DNA of 64,000 nucleotides from Thalassospira sp. HF15 (GCF_011806525.1 NZ_JAAVKI010000009.1:62001-126000); one strand, 5' to 3'. Counted from the first letter of the stretch, positions 46,446-54,640 are shown. Numbers and translations are program-made. The notes: generated by a model from the letters alone, not told the origin.

Positions 46446-47473
46446 TTGGTTTGGCTCTTGCGCAGATCGACAACCGCCTTGGCGACCATTTCAATGCCAT
46501 CAATCGTGCGGATGGTCGGGTTCATCGACATCGCATCAATCACCACGATCCGGTCATTGCGAACCGCATCCATCTGGCTGGTCACGGGATCGGATTTCAG
46601 GAATTTCATTTTCAGTTGCCAGTCATCAGCCGGGAAACGGCGACGTTCCATTTTCCCGATGGCGATAATGTCCGGGTTGGCACGCGCGATGGTTTCCCAA
46701 CCGACTTTCGGCCATTCATCGTCGCTTTCGATGACGTTTCTGACATTGAGGATATTGGCGATATAGCCCGGCGCACCTTTTTGCCCGGCAACGAACGGAT
46801 CAACATCGATCTCCGCACTTGAGAACCAGAAAAGGGCGCTGATGCCGCTGCCATCAACGGTTTCGACACTTTCGCGGGCGGCCTGTTCGCGGGCGCGCAG
46901 ATCTGCAACAAGCTTTTCACCGCGATCTTCAACATCAAAGATCAACGCCATTTCGCTAATCGTCTGATAGATCAGATCCATCGAAAACGCATCAAGCCGC
47001 GTGCCATCGCCGCCGGTGGTGTTATCCTTGCCCACACAATCGGCAGGTGCTGTGTAAACCGGGATGGAAAGTTCGTTGAACTGCTTGACCGTGCCAACGG
47101 CACCATTCGGGCCGACATGCCACTGATACTGGTTGGTCACGAGGTCCGGCTTCTGACCCACAACGCTTTCAAAACTTGGATCATTATCGGCAAGGCGTTT
47201 CACCTTGGCATTGGCTTCGCGGTATTCCTCTGCCACCGGATTGAACCACACGGCGGTTCCGACAACCTTGTCTGCCAGCCCCAGGCGATAAAGGATTTCG
47301 GTATTGCTTTGACCCAGCGAAACCACCCGTTCAGGTGCCTTTTCAAACGTCACACTGCGCCCGCAGTTTTCAATGGTAAGCGGATATTCAGTTGCTTGCG
47401 CACCTGTTGCTGTAAATACCAGTCCAGCAGCAAACACCCCGACTGCCAAACCCTGTCTATTAATCGTAAGCAC
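46442..47473 (-). CDS. btuF: Periplasmic cobalamin/siderophore-binding protein (BtuF-like)
   Basis: Binding protein with the FecB/BtuF (TroA-like) fold, 343 residues. Signal peptide up to about residue 27 (GLAVGVFAAGLVFTATGAQA), then TIENCGRSVTFEKAPERVVSLGQSNTEILYRLGL, the typical first lobe. Single Cys near mature residue 10 and another near CVGKDN. AAAGGA precedes the GTG start at 47473. The 5' leader holds a cobalamin riboswitch and a perfect palindrome, so corrinoid uptake is likely, with additional control. Ligand not provable from sequence. Confidence 0.82.
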   Translation of the reverse strand: MLTINRQGLAVGVFAAGLVFTATGAQATEYPLTIENCGRSVTFEKAPERVVSLGQSNTEILYRLGLADKVVGTAVWFNPVAEEYREANAKVKRLADNDPSFESVVGQKPDLVTNQYQWHVGPNGAVGTVKQFNELSIPVYTAPADCVGKDNTTGGDGTRLDAFSMDLIYQTISEMALIFDVEDRGEKLVADLRAREQAARESVETVDGSGISALFWFSSAEIDVDPFVAGQKGAPGYIANILNVRNVIESDDEWPKVGWETIARANPDIIAIGKMERRRFPADDWQLKMKFLKSDPVTSQMDAVRNDRIVVIDAMSMNPTIRTIDGIEMVAKAVVDLRKSQTN

Positions 47474-47536
47474 GTTATTGTCCTTTCATGGAGAAGCCCA
47501 TTGAAGGCAAAGCCTTGAATGAGGCACTCTCCTGTA

Positions 47537-47560
47537 AATGTTATGTTATAACATAACATT
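47537..47560. promoter_or_regulatory. Perfect 24-bp palindrome, Zur-box-like operator
   Basis: The half AATGTTATGTTA is followed directly by its reverse complement, giving a 24-base perfect palindrome, 64 bases before the btuF start. Its form (TGTTATnnTATAACA-like) matches Zur-type sites known from Alphaproteobacteria. It overlaps a promoter-like TATGTT (minus strand, 47550-47555), 16 bases from TTGACC (47572-47577). Zur identity is inferred; zinc repression of an internal promoter would bypass the riboswitch. Confidence 0.65.
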
Positions 47561-47571
47561 AAAGTTACTAC

Positions 47572-47577
47572 GGTCAA
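47572..47577 (-). promoter_or_regulatory. Candidate internal promoter -35 element for btuF
   Basis: TTGACC on the minus strand with a 16-base spacer to TATGTT, which lies in the 24-bp palindrome. It would start transcription about 70 bases before btuF and downstream of the riboswitch. Confidence 0.4.
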
Positions 47578-47709
47578 GGGACTGGCTAACGTGCTGAAAA
47601 ATGGCGGGATCTGTCATGCCCAGAAGACGGATTGATTGATATTCAATCGGTCCGCAAAGATGACATTTACCGACATCCTCCGGGGCACCCCGCCCGGTCC
47701 GTCGTCTTC

Positions 47710-47888
47710 GTGTCGGCAGGTCTCCTGGCTTACGGGTCAACGCATTTTCCCTGGCCTTCCCGGGTTTTATCCCAGTGGCATTGGTCAGAAAAATGCTCTC
47801 CGCCTACAGTTGCGGGGGCAGCTTCGGTTAATGAGCCAATATCAGGCCCATCTCGAATTCCCTTTATCCGAATATCGGATACCGACAC
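47710..47888 (-). ncRNA. Cobalamin riboswitch (adenosylcobalamin type)
   Basis: On the minus strand the aptamer runs 47888 to 47710. The P1 stem is GTGTCGG (47888-47882) with CCGACAC (47716-47710). The core shows CCCCCGCAACTGTAGGCGG, GCCACTGGG, GGGAAGG and the B12 box AAGCCAGGAGACCTGCC at 47731-47715. It precedes the btuFCD-like operon and should lower expression when cobalamin is plentiful. A GGAGG with a short open frame follows it (47681-47643), which may belong to the expression platform. Confidence 0.96.
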
Positions 47889-48073
47889 GTCACGGTTAGA
47901 TCAAAGCCAAAACACGGTCAAGAAAATTGCCGGACCACCAGTGGTATTAACACCACAGCTCCATGCATAAAAGGCAATCGACGCGACCTTGAATTTGCCA
48001 TGTTTCATCCCGATTACCTCCACACTGCCGGGTATGCTTTCCCGACAACTCAAACCACTGGAATGTAATAAAC

Positions 48074-49675
48074 ATGACGACTTCTGTTGAACGCAGACGC
48101 TTTTTGAAATCCATCGCGGCAGCCGGTCTTGTCCTGCCGGGAATGTCGATCTATCAGCATGCTTTGGCAGATGTCCCGGGCCTTGATCTTGGCGACCCAC
48201 AGCGCTTTGATTTTGCCGATCTGATTACACGCGCCAAATCCATGGCCGCATCGGCCTATGAGCCCCCCGTTGCACCAAATCCGGAAATTGTCGGCAAGAT
48301 TGATTACGACACGCACGGCAAGCTGCATTACAAACGCGACCATTCGCCGTTTTCCGACGGGTCGGGCACCTATCCGCTGACCTTCTTCCATCTGGGTATG
48401 TATTTCGCCAAACCGGTGCATATGTATCTTCTGGACAAAGGGCAGGCGCGCGAAGTGATCTACAAGCCTGATTACTTTGACATGCCCGAAGACAGCATTG
48501 CCCGCCAACTGCCCGCCAATAGCGGCTTTGCCGGTTTCCGCCTGCATGAAAATCAGGCGCGCGATGACTGGAAAACCCAGGACTGGGCAGCATTCCTTGG
48601 CGCTTCTTACTTCCGTGCGATTGGCGATGAAGGCCAATATGGCCTGTCTGCGCGCGGCATTGCGGTCAATACGGCAACCTCAGCCCCCGAAGAATTCCCC
48701 GATTTCCGTCAGTTCTTTATCGAACCGGCAAAAAACCCCGAAGACCCGGTGACGGTCTATGCCCTGCTGGATGGGCCGAGCATCACGGGTGCTTATAAAT
48801 TCCTGCTTTATCGCGGCGAAGGGGTGACGATGGATGTTGAAAAGCATCTGTTTGTCCGCAAGGACATCGAACGTCTTGGCATCGCGCCGCTGACCAGCAT
48901 GTTCTGGTATTCCGAACAGAACAAATCGTTCCGCTTTGACTGGCGACCGGAAGTTCATGACAGTGACGGGCTTGAACTTTGGACCGGCGGGGGTGAGCGA
49001 ATCTGGCGACAGCTGAACAACCCCGAAACCATCCGCGCATCCGCATTTGGCGATCATAACCCGCGTGGCTTTGGCCTGATGCAGCGTGATCGGGATGTGA
49101 AAAACTATCTGGATGGCGTGCGCTATCACCGTCGCCCCAGCCTGTGGGTCGAACCGCAAGGCGACTGGAATGAAGGTGCGGTGCAGTTGATCGAAATCCC
49201 GACCGACGATGAAATCCACGATAACATTGCCGCCTTCTGGGTCCCGAATGGCGACGCCAAAGCCGGCAATTCCTATCAGTTCAAATACCGCCTGTATTGG
49301 CAGGCCCATAACCCGTTCCCGGTCAAGGAACTGGCAACCGCAACCGCCACCCGCATGGGTCGCGGCGGGGAGCCCGGCACCAACCGCCCCAAGGATGAAA
49401 TCAAGTTTTCGGTTGAGTTCGAAGGCGAGGTTCTTGGGACGCTCGAATACGGCGAATTCCCCGAAATCGTCGTTTCAACTTCGCGCGGGGAAATCACCCG
49501 CACCAAGATCGAACCGATCATGGATACCCGCATCTGGCGCGCAGCCTTTGACCTGAAAGCTGCTGGCACAGATCCGGTTGATTTGCGGATGTATCTGAAA
49601 CGCGGCTATGCGCCGCTGAGTGAAACCTGGATGTTCCAGCATCTGCCAGCACTCGGTAACCAGCATCAGGGGTAA
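48074..49675 (+). CDS. opgD: Glucan biosynthesis protein (OpgD/OpgG family)
   Basis: Periplasmic protein of the osmoregulated periplasmic glucan pathway (MdoG family), 533 residues. It has a twin-arginine signal, RRRFLKSIAAAGLVLPG, typical of OpgD rather than OpgG. Family blocks are GYPLTFFHLGMYF-like TYPLTFFHLGMYF, MFWYSEQNK, DGLELWTGGGERIWRQLNNP and NPRGFGLMQRDRD. OpgD-type proteins trim or shape beta-1,2-glucans (known in the family). No opgH is next to it in this window. ATG 48074 is preceded by a weak site. Confidence 0.9.
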   Translation: MTTSVERRRFLKSIAAAGLVLPGMSIYQHALADVPGLDLGDPQRFDFADLITRAKSMAASAYEPPVAPNPEIVGKIDYDTHGKLHYKRDHSPFSDGSGTYPLTFFHLGMYFAKPVHMYLLDKGQAREVIYKPDYFDMPEDSIARQLPANSGFAGFRLHENQARDDWKTQDWAAFLGASYFRAIGDEGQYGLSARGIAVNTATSAPEEFPDFRQFFIEPAKNPEDPVTVYALLDGPSITGAYKFLLYRGEGVTMDVEKHLFVRKDIERLGIAPLTSMFWYSEQNKSFRFDWRPEVHDSDGLELWTGGGERIWRQLNNPETIRASAFGDHNPRGFGLMQRDRDVKNYLDGVRYHRRPSLWVEPQGDWNEGAVQLIEIPTDDEIHDNIAAFWVPNGDAKAGNSYQFKYRLYWQAHNPFPVKELATATATRMGRGGEPGTNRPKDEIKFSVEFEGEVLGTLEYGEFPEIVVSTSRGEITRTKIEPIMDTRIWRAAFDLKAAGTDPVDLRMYLKRGYAPLSETWMFQHLPALGNQHQG

Positions 49676-49679
49676 CCGG

Positions 49680-50597
49680 TTAATGCGGTGCCATGTCGGC
49701 AGAACCGCTGGCCCCACCCAGCCCCAGGATCGCCATGACATCGCGTATCGGCGGCGCCCCGAACATGCGGGCATATTCACGACTGAACTGTGACGCGCTT
49801 TCATACCCGACCGCATAGGCGGCAGAGGCGGCATCCTTCATTTCGGCGAGCATGATCTGACGCGCCGTGGTCAGGCGGAGACGCTTTTGATACTGAAGCG
49901 GGCTCATGGCCGTAACCTGCTTGAAGTGATGATGGAAGGAAGACGGGCTCATATTGGCGTGCGTTGCCAGCTCTTCCACCTTCAACGGCTTGTCGAAATT
50001 GTCCTTGATCAGTTGAAGCGTAGCCGAGATCCGCTGCATGTTGCTGCCGCCGATTGCAAGGCTTGCGATCACGGCCCCCTTGCCTGTACACAACAAGCGA
50101 TAATGCACTTCGCGCATCAAAAGCGGCAGCATAACCGGCACGTCACCCGGTCGCTCAAGCAGCTCGACCACCCGCAAGACAGCATCAGTCAGGCTTTCTG
50201 TTGTTTTCTCGACAAACAGTCCGCGCGCACTTTCGCCGTCACCGCCAATCTTGATATCCATACTGGCAACAAGTTCGCCAAGGATCTCTGCGTCCAGATC
50301 AAGAGACAGGCTGCGATAAGGCGCGTCATCGCTGGCCAGCGTTACATGCCCGACAATCGGCAAATCGACCGACGCGGCCAACAATTGACCCGGCTCATAG
50401 CGATAGACTTCCTGACCGAGTGTAACTTCCTTGCTTCCCGAGATAATCAGGCACAGGCAAGGCTTGTAGATCGTCGGCACCTTAAGGGTCGGGCTTGTGG
50501 AGCGGAACATCCATACCGGCTCGACCGCCGTCCGCACAGCACCATCTGCCTCGCAGTATTTGTCAATCAGATTGCAAAGCTTTTGATAGCTATCCAT
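49680..50597 (-). CDS. AraC-family transcriptional regulator
   Basis: 305 residues. N-terminal AraC_N-type sensor (PF06719-like), with FRSTSPTLKVPTIYKPCLCLIISGSKE near residue 30, and a C-terminal pair of helix-turn-helix motifs: VEELATHANMSPSSFHHHFKQVT and AYAVGYESASQFSREYARMFG. Start 50597 has AAAGGG upstream. Divergent from the SDR gene; regulators of this subgroup commonly control the adjacent dehydrogenase (inference). Signal unknown. Confidence 0.92.
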   Translation of the reverse strand: MDSYQKLCNLIDKYCEADGAVRTAVEPVWMFRSTSPTLKVPTIYKPCLCLIISGSKEVTLGQEVYRYEPGQLLAASVDLPIVGHVTLASDDAPYRSLSLDLDAEILGELVASMDIKIGGDGESARGLFVEKTTESLTDAVLRVVELLERPGDVPVMLPLLMREVHYRLLCTGKGAVIASLAIGGSNMQRISATLQLIKDNFDKPLKVEELATHANMSPSSFHHHFKQVTAMSPLQYQKRLRLTTARQIMLAEMKDAASAAYAVGYESASQFSREYARMFGAPPIRDVMAILGLGGASGSADMAPH

Positions 50598-50767
50598 TAC
50601 AAAACCCTTTGTTTCCCTGATGTGGACTATACACACCTGCGCGCCTTGACAAAGCACTCAATGCCGCATTTGGAGGATCAGGCAATCCAATTCGAGTTCT
50701 GTGTATTCATCAGCGGGGACTTTATCGACACAGTAAGCGCCATGACACAAACGCAAAGGAGCATGTC

Positions 50768-51514
50768 ATGTCGAACCCGATCAACCATGTCGAAAACAAG
50801 ACCGTCATCATCACCGGTGCAAGCAGCGGCATTGGCGAAGCCACCGCCCGCCTTCTGGCATCACGCGGTGCCAAGGTGGTGCTTGGTGCCCGCCGCACGG
50901 AACGCCTTGACCAGATTGCGACCGAAATCGAAGCTGCCGGCGGCAGCGCAATGGCCCGTTCAGTGGATGTCACCAGCGCCGATAGTGTCGAGGCACTGGT
51001 TTACAACGCAAAGAACCTTTATGGCCGTGTCGATGCGATTTTCAACAATGCCGGCGTGATGCCGCTTGCCCCGATGTCGGCACTGAAAACCGACGAATGG
51101 GACAACATGGTCAACGTCAATATTCGCGGGGTTCTGAACGGTATTGCGGCTGTCCTGCCGCTGTTTGAACAACAGGGGGGTGGTCATGTGATCAATACCG
51201 CGTCCATTGCCGCACACAACGTATATTCGAGCGGTGCCGTCTATTGTGGAACCAAATACGCGGTCTGGGCGATTTCCGAAGGCCTGCGTCAGGAAAGCAC
51301 CAATGTCCGTGTCACCACCATTTCGCCGGGCGTGGTCGAAACCGAACTGGGCCATGACATTACCGATCCGGCCAGTAAAGAGCTTCTGACCCAATTCCGC
51401 CAGATCGCGCTTACCCCGGATGCCATTGCGCGGGCTGTGCTTTATGCCCTTAATCAGCCAGCGGATGTTGACGTCAACGAAGTCATTGTGCGTCCGACAG
51501 CATCGGCGTTCTGA
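50768..51514 (+). CDS. Short-chain dehydrogenase/reductase
   Basis: NAD(P)-dependent oxidoreductase, 248 residues. Cofactor motif TGASSGIGEA near residue 16, NNAGVMPLAP near 93, and the catalytic YxxxK as YCGTKYA near 158 with the Ser 13 residues before it (INTASIA). Ribosome site AAAGGAG. The Arg in GARRTE after the second strand favours NADP(H) (inference). Divergent from the AraC-type regulator. Substrate unknown. A small Atu4866-type gene follows, starting 82 bases later. Confidence 0.92.
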   Translation: MSNPINHVENKTVIITGASSGIGEATARLLASRGAKVVLGARRTERLDQIATEIEAAGGSAMARSVDVTSADSVEALVYNAKNLYGRVDAIFNNAGVMPLAPMSALKTDEWDNMVNVNIRGVLNGIAAVLPLFEQQGGGHVINTASIAAHNVYSSGAVYCGTKYAVWAISEGLRQESTNVRVTTISPGVVETELGHDITDPASKELLTQFRQIALTPDAIARAVLYALNQPADVDVNEVIVRPTASAF

Positions 51515-51596
51515 TGCAACTCAACCTTCGGGCTTACGCCTGCTAACCTTGCTGGTGGTGTTCGCACCACCAGCCCTCAGCCAACAGGGATCAGAG

Positions 51597-51863
51597 ATGC
51601 CTGAAAGTACAGAAAGCCTTCCCCATCCCTATGTCGGCATGTGGGTGACCAAGGATGGTCATATCCGTCAGGAACTCCGTGCCGATGGTCGCTATGACGA
51701 AGCCCGTGGCACGCGGAAATCAGCCTATCTGGGCGATTATCAGGTCTCGGGGAATTACATCACCTATCAGGACGACACCGGTTTTACCGCCGATGGCCAT
51801 TTCGAAAATGATGTCCTGTATCACGGTGGCATGGTGATGTTCCGTGAAACGGCCAAAGACTAA
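51597..51863 (+). CDS. Atu4866 family protein
   Basis: 88 residues belonging to the Atu4866 family (lipocalin-like beta-barrel of unknown function). Typical blocks are HPYVGMWVTKDGHIRQELRADGRYDEARG and DDTGFTADGHFENDVLYHGGMV. AGGGA six bases before ATG 51597 decides the start; the open frame runs farther upstream through a hydrophobic stretch (LRLLTLLVVFAPPALSQQ) without a usable start, so a secreted form from an alternative start is possible. Often next to SDR genes, as here. Followed by a strong terminator. Confidence 0.85.
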   Translation: MPESTESLPHPYVGMWVTKDGHIRQELRADGRYDEARGTRKSAYLGDYQVSGNYITYQDDTGFTADGHFENDVLYHGGMVMFRETAKD

Positions 51864-51891
51864 GCAACCTTTGTAATCGGGCAAAGCACAT

Positions 51892-51927
51892 CGGGCGGGC
51901 ATGCAAAACCCGCCCGGTTTTTGTTTT
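51892..51927 (+). terminator. Terminator after the Atu4866-type gene
   Basis: Stem CGGGCGGG / CCCGCCCG with a 9-base loop, followed by GTTTTTGTTTT. It lies between convergent genes; on the minus strand an A-run precedes it, but no T-run follows, so it favours the plus strand. Confidence 0.92.
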
Positions 51928-51928
51928 G

Positions 51929-52558
51929 TCAGAGACGCTCAAGGGCAATGACGGTATCGATTACTGATCCCTTTTCGCCCTTTGGTCCGGTTGCCATCCG
52001 TTCGAAATTATCGACTGCGATCTGACGCCAACGGGTGTGATCAAGCGTCAGTGCATAAAGGGCTTCTTGCGGGGTTGGAAACACCGTATCTTCTGGTGCC
52101 CATGACCAAGACGGCCGCGACCCATGAGTGGTCACAAGCAACAATCCCCCCTTTGCGATCATTGCAGCCGCGCGGTTCAGAACCGCCTCACGAGGGAACT
52201 CGACAGGGGACTGCAGGAATTGTGCGCTCACCAGATCAAAGACACCATCCGGCAGACTTTTGGTCAGATCGTGTGCTTCGAAGGTAATCTGATGTTCCAC
52301 GCCGTTGCGTTCTGCATTCGCCCGCGCATAGCCTAATGCGGTTTCCGAGACATCAACGGCAGTGACTGTCCACCCCTGTTTGGCTAACCAGACCGCGTCG
52401 TCGCCTTTGCCGCAGCCAAGTTCAAGCGCGCAGCCAGCAGTACGGTCTTTGACGAAGCGTTCAAGGATGGCGGATGGTTTACCACTCGTTTGCGGTGACG
52501 CCTTTTCATAGGTTTCTTGCCAAAACTTCCTTGGGTCCATTTTCGGATCGATATTCAT
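51929..52558 (-). CDS. SAM-dependent methyltransferase
   Basis: Class I methyltransferase, 209 residues from ATG 52558 (MNIDPKMDP). SAM motif CALELGCGKGDDAVWLAKQG near residue 45 and the acidic end of strand 2, TAVDVSE, are present. The N-terminal FWQETYEKASPQTSGKPSAIL resembles TehB-like or thiopurine methyltransferase-type enzymes; no closer assignment is possible. It is divergent from an Rrf2 regulator and shares a region with two 23-bp palindromic operators, so it is probably the regulator's target. A GTG at 52603 in frame would place its start inside an operator. Confidence 0.85.
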   Translation of the reverse strand: MNIDPKMDPRKFWQETYEKASPQTSGKPSAILERFVKDRTAGCALELGCGKGDDAVWLAKQGWTVTAVDVSETALGYARANAERNGVEHQITFEAHDLTKSLPDGVFDLVSAQFLQSPVEFPREAVLNRAAAMIAKGGLLLVTTHGSRPSWSWAPEDTVFPTPQEALYALTLDHTRWRQIAVDNFERMATGPKGEKGSVIDTVIALERL

Positions 52559-52600
52559 GTCATGTCTTTCGGATTTGTTGATGGTGGCGTGCTCACGACT

Positions 52601-52623
52601 CACGTATCATTAAAAGTTACATG
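52601..52623. promoter_or_regulatory. Operator copy 1 in the Rrf2/methyltransferase intergenic region
   Basis: A 23-base imperfect palindrome with arms CACGTA/TACATG and centre CATTAAAAG. It repeats the pattern of the copy at 52645-52667 with the same length and orientation, centre to centre 44 bases. Likely binding site of the divergent Rrf2-type regulator. Confidence 0.65.
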
Positions 52624-52644
52624 ATTATGCTCGCCTGTCAATTT

Positions 52645-52667
52645 CATGTATCTTTGAAAGTTACATG
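52645..52667. promoter_or_regulatory. Operator copy 2 in the Rrf2/methyltransferase intergenic region
   Basis: A 23-base palindrome with arms CATGTA/TACATG and inner CTTT/AAAG, one central base. It is the more symmetrical of two copies. The form (two inverted ATGTA halves) fits Rrf2-family operators such as those of NsrR-like regulators. Confidence 0.7.
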
Positions 52668-52711
52668 TGCTAGAAATGACTGGAAAATCGAACGCCAGAC
52701 AGGACCGATCC

Positions 52712-53185
52712 ATGCGCCAAGACAATCGCCTTCCGCGCGTTTTACATGCGCTTTTGCATCTCAGCGGCATGAAAGACCCGGCAACATCCGACCAGTTGGC
52801 TGAGATGCTCAACACCAATGCGGCTGTGGTCCGGCGCACCATGGCGGGTCTGCGCGATCAGGGCATACTGACGTCGATCAAGGGGCATGGTGGCGGCTGG
52901 CAATTGGCAAGACCACTTGATCAAATCACGCTGGCCGAGATTTATCACGCACTTGGTGCCCCCACCCTTTTTGCCCTGGGTTGCGGGGATGAAGAATCCG
53001 AATGCTTGATGGAGAAGGCCGCAAATACCGCGACCTCCCATGCTCTTGAAATGGCGTCAAAGACCTTCATGACGGTGCTGTCATCGGTCACCATGGCCGA
53101 TCTGGCCGATGATTTTGAAAAACGATTGGGCGAACTTGGATTGTCGCAGGATGATCTAACTCATGAACTCGCAGCGACGCGCTAG
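52712..53185 (+). CDS. Rrf2-family transcriptional regulator
   Basis: 157 residues; winged helix-turn-helix of the Rrf2 type, with TSDQLAEMLNTNAAVVRRTMAGLRDQGILTSIKG followed by the wing GHGGGWQLAR. Two cysteines in a short acidic loop (ALGCGDEESECLME near residue 90) replace the three that hold an iron-sulfur cluster in IscR/NsrR, so redox or electrophile sensing by thiols is more likely (inference). Start 52712 has AGGA eight bases upstream. The divergent methyltransferase gene and twin operators suggest autoregulation. Confidence 0.9.
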   Translation: MRQDNRLPRVLHALLHLSGMKDPATSDQLAEMLNTNAAVVRRTMAGLRDQGILTSIKGHGGGWQLARPLDQITLAEIYHALGAPTLFALGCGDEESECLMEKAANTATSHALEMASKTFMTVLSSVTMADLADDFEKRLGELGLSQDDLTHELAATR

Positions 53186-53195
53186 TTGCAAGCAG

Positions 53196-53648
53196 TCAGC
53201 GGAGCGACCCAAAGAACTCTTTTAAAAGCTTGGCGGCCTCGACCTCGCCGATGCCGCCATAGACTTCCGGGCGGTGATGGCAGCTTGTGCTTTCAAAGAC
53301 GCGCGGACCGTGATCAACGCCGCCGCCCTTGGGATCATAGGCGCCGAAATAGACCCGGCGCAGACGGGCAAATGAAATGGCGGTCGCGCACATCGGGCAG
53401 GGTTCAAGCGTGACATACAGATCGCAGTTGGGAAGACGTGGCTCGCCCTTGGCCCCGGCAGCCGCCCGGATCACCAGGATTTCGGCGTGCGCGGTTGGAT
53501 CGTTCATTTCCTCGGTCAGGTTGCCAGCACGCGCAAGCACATCTCCGCTATCAGCATCAACCAGAACGGCACCGACCGGCACTTCGCCGCGACGGGCGGC
53601 GGCGCGGGCCTCTTCAAGGGCCATGTCCATATAGCTGTCTGCACTCAT
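53196..53648 (-). CDS. tadA: tRNA adenosine(34) deaminase
   Basis: Zinc-dependent deaminase that converts A34 to inosine in tRNA-Arg(ACG). The zinc and proton-shuttle motif HAEILVIRAA and the second motif PCPMCATAI are present; the C-terminal GAYDPKGGGVDHGPRVF and LKEFFGSLR are typical of TadA. 150 residues from ATG 53648 (GGAAAG upstream); the frame opens further to 53684 without support. Monocistronic in appearance; convergent with the Rrf2 gene. Guanine deaminase is less likely. Confidence 0.93.
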   Translation of the reverse strand: MSADSYMDMALEEARAAARRGEVPVGAVLVDADSGDVLARAGNLTEEMNDPTAHAEILVIRAAAGAKGEPRLPNCDLYVTLEPCPMCATAISFARLRRVYFGAYDPKGGGVDHGPRVFESTSCHHRPEVYGGIGEVEAAKLLKEFFGSLR

Positions 53649-53917
53649 GATCTTTCCATCCCGCTTGCGCCATCCGACAAACAACGTGGCCTGTCACAGC
53701 TGATCTTGTTTTTACTTCATTTTAGGGCTTAGGGACCAGAGTGCTACCACACAGATAATCGGTCAAGCGATCATCTGTTAAAGATCGTTTGGTGTGCAGG
53801 CACTTCCTGCCTGCGCAGAACGCATAGACTATCAGCGTGAATTGCCGTTGCCCTGACAGGGTTACACAGTTAGTTTCCGCCTGAGTTTCCGTCACAAGCA
53901 TCAAGGCCATATCCATC
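53649..53917. other. Intergenic region between tadA and the GATase1 gene
   Basis: About 269 bases, no coding sequence recognised. A 7-bp hairpin (GCAGGCA / TGCCTGC, loop CTTCC, 53796-53814) has no T-run. Not a tRNA as far as I can see. Must hold the promoters of two divergent genes. Confidence 0.4.
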
Positions 53918-54640
53918 ATGACCACGCGCAAGCCGATCATTGGTATCACACTCGATTCCGAAGAACCGGGGGGCTATTCCAAATTCCCGTGGTATGCGCT
54001 GCGTGAAAACTATGCCGGTGCGGTGACCGAGGCGGGCGGTATTCCGATGCCCCTGCCCCACGAGGTTGAACTGGTTCCCGATCTGCTTGATCTGATTGAC
54101 GGGCTGGTGGTGACCGGTGGCGCGTTTGATGTTGATCCCAGCCTGTTTGGCGCGACCGAAAAACACGACACGGTTGTCACCAAGGATCGGCGCACCAAAT
54201 TTGAATGGGCAATGGCCGAAGGCGCGCTGAAACGCGACATGCCGGTTCTGGGTATTTGTGGTGGCCAGCAGCTTTTGAACGTTATTCTGGGTGGGTCGCT
54301 GATCCAGCACATCCCCGATAGCGTTGAGAACTGCCTGCCCCACGAACAGCCAAACCCGCGCAACGAACCCGGCCATGATGTGACGGTGGAACCCGACACG
54401 CTTCTGGCCAAGATCGTTGGCAATGTAAAAACACTGTCGGTCAATTCCGCCCACCATCAGGCGGCGGCGGGTGTTGGCCCGGATGTGATCATTAATTCCT
54501 ATGCGCCCGATGGCGTGATCGAGGGGATTGAGCATCCGAAATACCGTTATTGTCTCGGGGTCCAGTGGCATCCCGAATTTCATATCAGTTCGGGCGATGC
54601 GAAGATTTTCGACGCCCTGATTTCCGAGGCCCGCAAATGA
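53918..54640 (+). CDS. Gamma-glutamyl-gamma-aminobutyrate hydrolase-like GATase1
   Basis: Class I glutamine amidotransferase-like hydrolase of the peptidase C26 (PuuD) family, 240 residues. The nucleophile elbow is GICGGQQLLN near residue 110, and the catalytic His-Glu pair is in QWHPEFH near 221. The family acts on gamma-glutamyl amides in putrescine or related polyamine pathways; the substrate here is open. It overlaps the start of the pseudouridine synthase by four bases (ATGA), so the two are cotranscribed. Confidence 0.9.
   Translation: MTTRKPIIGITLDSEEPGGYSKFPWYALRENYAGAVTEAGGIPMPLPHEVELVPDLLDLIDGLVVTGGAFDVDPSLFGATEKHDTVVTKDRRTKFEWAMAEGALKRDMPVLGICGGQQLLNVILGGSLIQHIPDSVENCLPHEQPNPRNEPGHDVTVEPDTLLAKIVGNVKTLSVNSAHHQAAAGVGPDVIINSYAPDGVIEGIEHPKYRYCLGVQWHPEFHISSGDAKIFDALISEARK

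Noticed and set aside
47710..47888. Riboswitch acting on opgD (plus strand)
   Set aside because: The B12 box and P1 stem read correctly only on the minus strand, toward btuF.
49887..51059. 390-codon plus-strand open frame over the AraC gene and the start of the SDR gene
   Set aside because: It runs antisense through two conserved helix-turn-helix motifs and then overlaps the SDR gene in another frame; no family features.
51420..51596. Upstream extension of the Atu4866-type gene
   Set aside because: The frame is open into the SDR gene and includes a signal-like hydrophobic stretch, but there is no ATG with a ribosome site there, whereas ATG 51597 has AGGGA at good spacing.
53796..53814. Hairpin before the GATase1 gene as terminator or tRNA part
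   Set aside because: Seven-bp stem with no T-run and no tRNA arms or CCA end around it.
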